Shown piece after piece: positions 63,207 to 64,000 of a stretch of 64,000 bases of DNA. A program made the position numbers and the translations under genes. Below the pieces are notes generated by a model. The model saw nothing but the letters and a program-made list of their open reading frames with translations, searched no databases and was not told the DNA's origin. The DNA is from Mycobacteroides chelonae (GTDB lineage: Bacteria > Actinomycetota > Actinomycetes > Mycobacteriales > Mycobacteriaceae). The stretch is taken from NCBI RefSeq assembly GCF_016767715.1, contig NZ_CP050145.1, forward strand, positions 4,154,001-4,218,000, written 5' to 3'. Numbering within the stretch: the first letter of the stretch is position 1; each line of letters begins with the position of its first letter.

Positions 63207-63397
63207 TGGTGCTCCTCTGTTACTTGCCCTGGCGTTTGGCTGTCGCAGACAGATTGTTAACGCCCAGGCACGTTCACTGCGTTGACTGTTACGACGATGT
63301 CACAGACCATATGCGCAGGTCCACCCGTTCCCAATGCCAATTTTCGCTAGGTATTAACGGGCTTTTGCTAACCTTGCGAAGCGGCTAATCGTACGCC

Positions 63398-63455
63398 CGT
63401 ACTGTTGCTACCGATCGGTAACCAACAATCCCCTGTTCAGAACGCTCGTACTGTT
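63398..63455. repeat. Direct repeat GCYCGTACTGTT upstream of isocitrate lyase
   Basis: CGTACTGTT at 63398-63406 and 63447-63455, 49 bases apart; 11 of 12 bases match over the longer unit. It flanks the palindrome at 63409-63420. Confidence 0.5.
63409..63420. promoter_or_regulatory. 12-base palindrome TACCGATCGGTA
   Basis: Perfectly self-complementary, 200 bases upstream of the isocitrate lyase start, in the gene-free 63207-63477 space. Typical of TetR-family operators. The regulator (RamB and others act on icl in M. tuberculosis) is not identified. Confidence 0.5.
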
Positions 63456-63477
63456 AAACCGTCGACACCGCGTCTAG

Positions 63478-64000
63478 TTATCGAGCGAATATCGATGCGA
63501 GAGCCTTCACTTCGTCGCCAACGACATATGTGAGCGTTGTAACACTGCGACCGGGGACGCCAAGCTCGGTTCCGTCCTCGTAGACGTTGGTGATGATCTC
63601 GAGCTTGTCTCCCAGCGAAACCGCGGAGTCGTGTTCGAGGCTCACCCGATAGGGGCCCGACAGCAGCTCCGGATTCCGCGAGAGGTGATCCTCGACGATG
63701 CTCCAGTAAACGGAGTTATTCATGTGGTCGAACAGGTCCATATCGGTGAAGCGCACCGGGAAGTCCCGGACATCGGTCGCCGTCTCACGGTTACCGGGCT
63801 TGTTGTAGGGCTTCCACCGCAACCGGTCCACCTCCGTGGTGGACGCGACAGTGGCCAGGAAGTCGTCTTCGATACGCGCCGGACCCTGGGTCTCGCGGCT
63901 GACGTGAATCCAGAACGCCTCGGACTCGATAAGGCCGCCCGCTCTGCCATCCACCCGCACCCGCATTTGGCACCACCGATTAGAAGTGGCCGAACACCAG
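63478..64000 (-). CDS. Acyl-ACP thioesterase-like protein (5' end outside window)
   Basis: The reading frame is open to the edge of the window, so the gene continues beyond 64000; an ATG at 63966 is internal to the domain. The visible part includes RVRVDGRAGGLIESEAFWIHVSRETQ, then VRFTDMDLFDHMNNSVYWSIVEDHL, the second hot-dog domain of FatA/FatB-like acyl-ACP thioesterases. The DHMNNSVYW motif belongs to the conserved hot-dog helix. M. tuberculosis Rv0466, next to icl1, is of the same family. It would release fatty acids from ACP or CoA. Confidence 0.75.
   Translation of the reverse strand, partial: WCSATSNRWCQMRVRVDGRAGGLIESEAFWIHVSRETQGPARIEDDFLATVASTTEVDRLRWKPYNKPGNRETATDVRDFPVRFTDMDLFDHMNNSVYWSIVEDHLSRNPELLSGPYRVSLEHDSAVSLGDKLEIITNVYEDGTELGVPGRSVTTLTYVVGDEVKALASIFAR

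Noticed and set aside
61782..63260. Long plus-strand open frame (492 codons) opposite isocitrate lyase
   Set aside because: Composition is Gly/Val/Asp-rich shadow sequence typical of GC-rich antisense frames, and the minus strand encodes an unmistakable isocitrate lyase.

Overview
The window is actinobacterial, high-GC and mycobacterial. It carries the end of an mce operon, senX3-regX3, mshA, the heparin-binding haemagglutinin hbhA, a mycolic-acid methyltransferase of the UmaA type, an Rpf, LpqH- and LprQ-like lipoproteins and isocitrate lyase. Gene order from 63206 back to 10812 follows the Mycobacterium tuberculosis block Rv0467 (icl1) to Rv0491 (regX3), but with umaA and no pcaA, and with several inserted accessory blocks. 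A rapidly growing species such as the Mycobacteroides abscessus/chelonae group fits best (inference; no marker gene was searched).

Layout. 1-2069: tail of an mce operon on the + strand. 2073-7858: minus-strand oxygenase cluster (esterase, SDR, two flavin monooxygenases, SRPBCC). 7960-10710: ABC1 kinase and a double-HTH TetR. 10812-13729: conserved core regX3, senX3, gpmA. 13773-23582: accessory lipid/oxygenase block (PapA-like acyltransferase, monooxygenase, diiron protein, a fused flavoprotein-esterase, SDR, PPOX protein, acyl-CoA ligase), sitting where Rv0488 lies in M. tuberculosis. 23660-29867: core (YbjN, mshA, SRPBCC, ROK regulator, SDR, lprQ). 29967-35280: accessory block with HxlR/MFS and a radical-SAM/Lgt-like operon. 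35331-37478: murB and two DUF2505 genes. 37494-43281: CHAT protease/TPR island with three unknown genes. 43337-54698: core again (lpqH-like, methyltransferase, nitrilase, LmeA-like, deoC, rpf, DUF2599, DUF2516, hbhA, XRE, DUF445, TetR, ppk2, umaA). 54773-60669: TetR plus a permease/carboxyguanidine-deiminase/carboxyltransferase operon. 60888-64000: fadB2, isocitrate lyase and the end of an acyl-ACP thioesterase.

How the genes may work together. In the two oxygenase clusters SDRs, Baeyer-Villiger-type monooxygenases and HSL-type esterases are joined by 1-4 base overlaps. This suggests stepwise alcohol to ketone to ester to acid conversion of a lipid or cyclic substrate, with the FadD ligase activating the acid. 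The radical-SAM protein has the cysteine layout of the COG1964/tetraether-lipid-synthase family and shares an operon with an Lgt paralogue, which points to membrane lipid or lipoprotein-anchor modification. The CHAT protease has an intact His/Cys dyad and follows a TPR protein, as in protease-sensor pairs. The deiminase operon resembles guanidine assimilation, but its carboxylase has no biotin-carboxylase or biotin-carrier domains.

No tRNA, rRNA, insertion sequence or CRISPR array was recognised. Many intergenic spaces hold clear inverted repeats, listed as operators or terminators.
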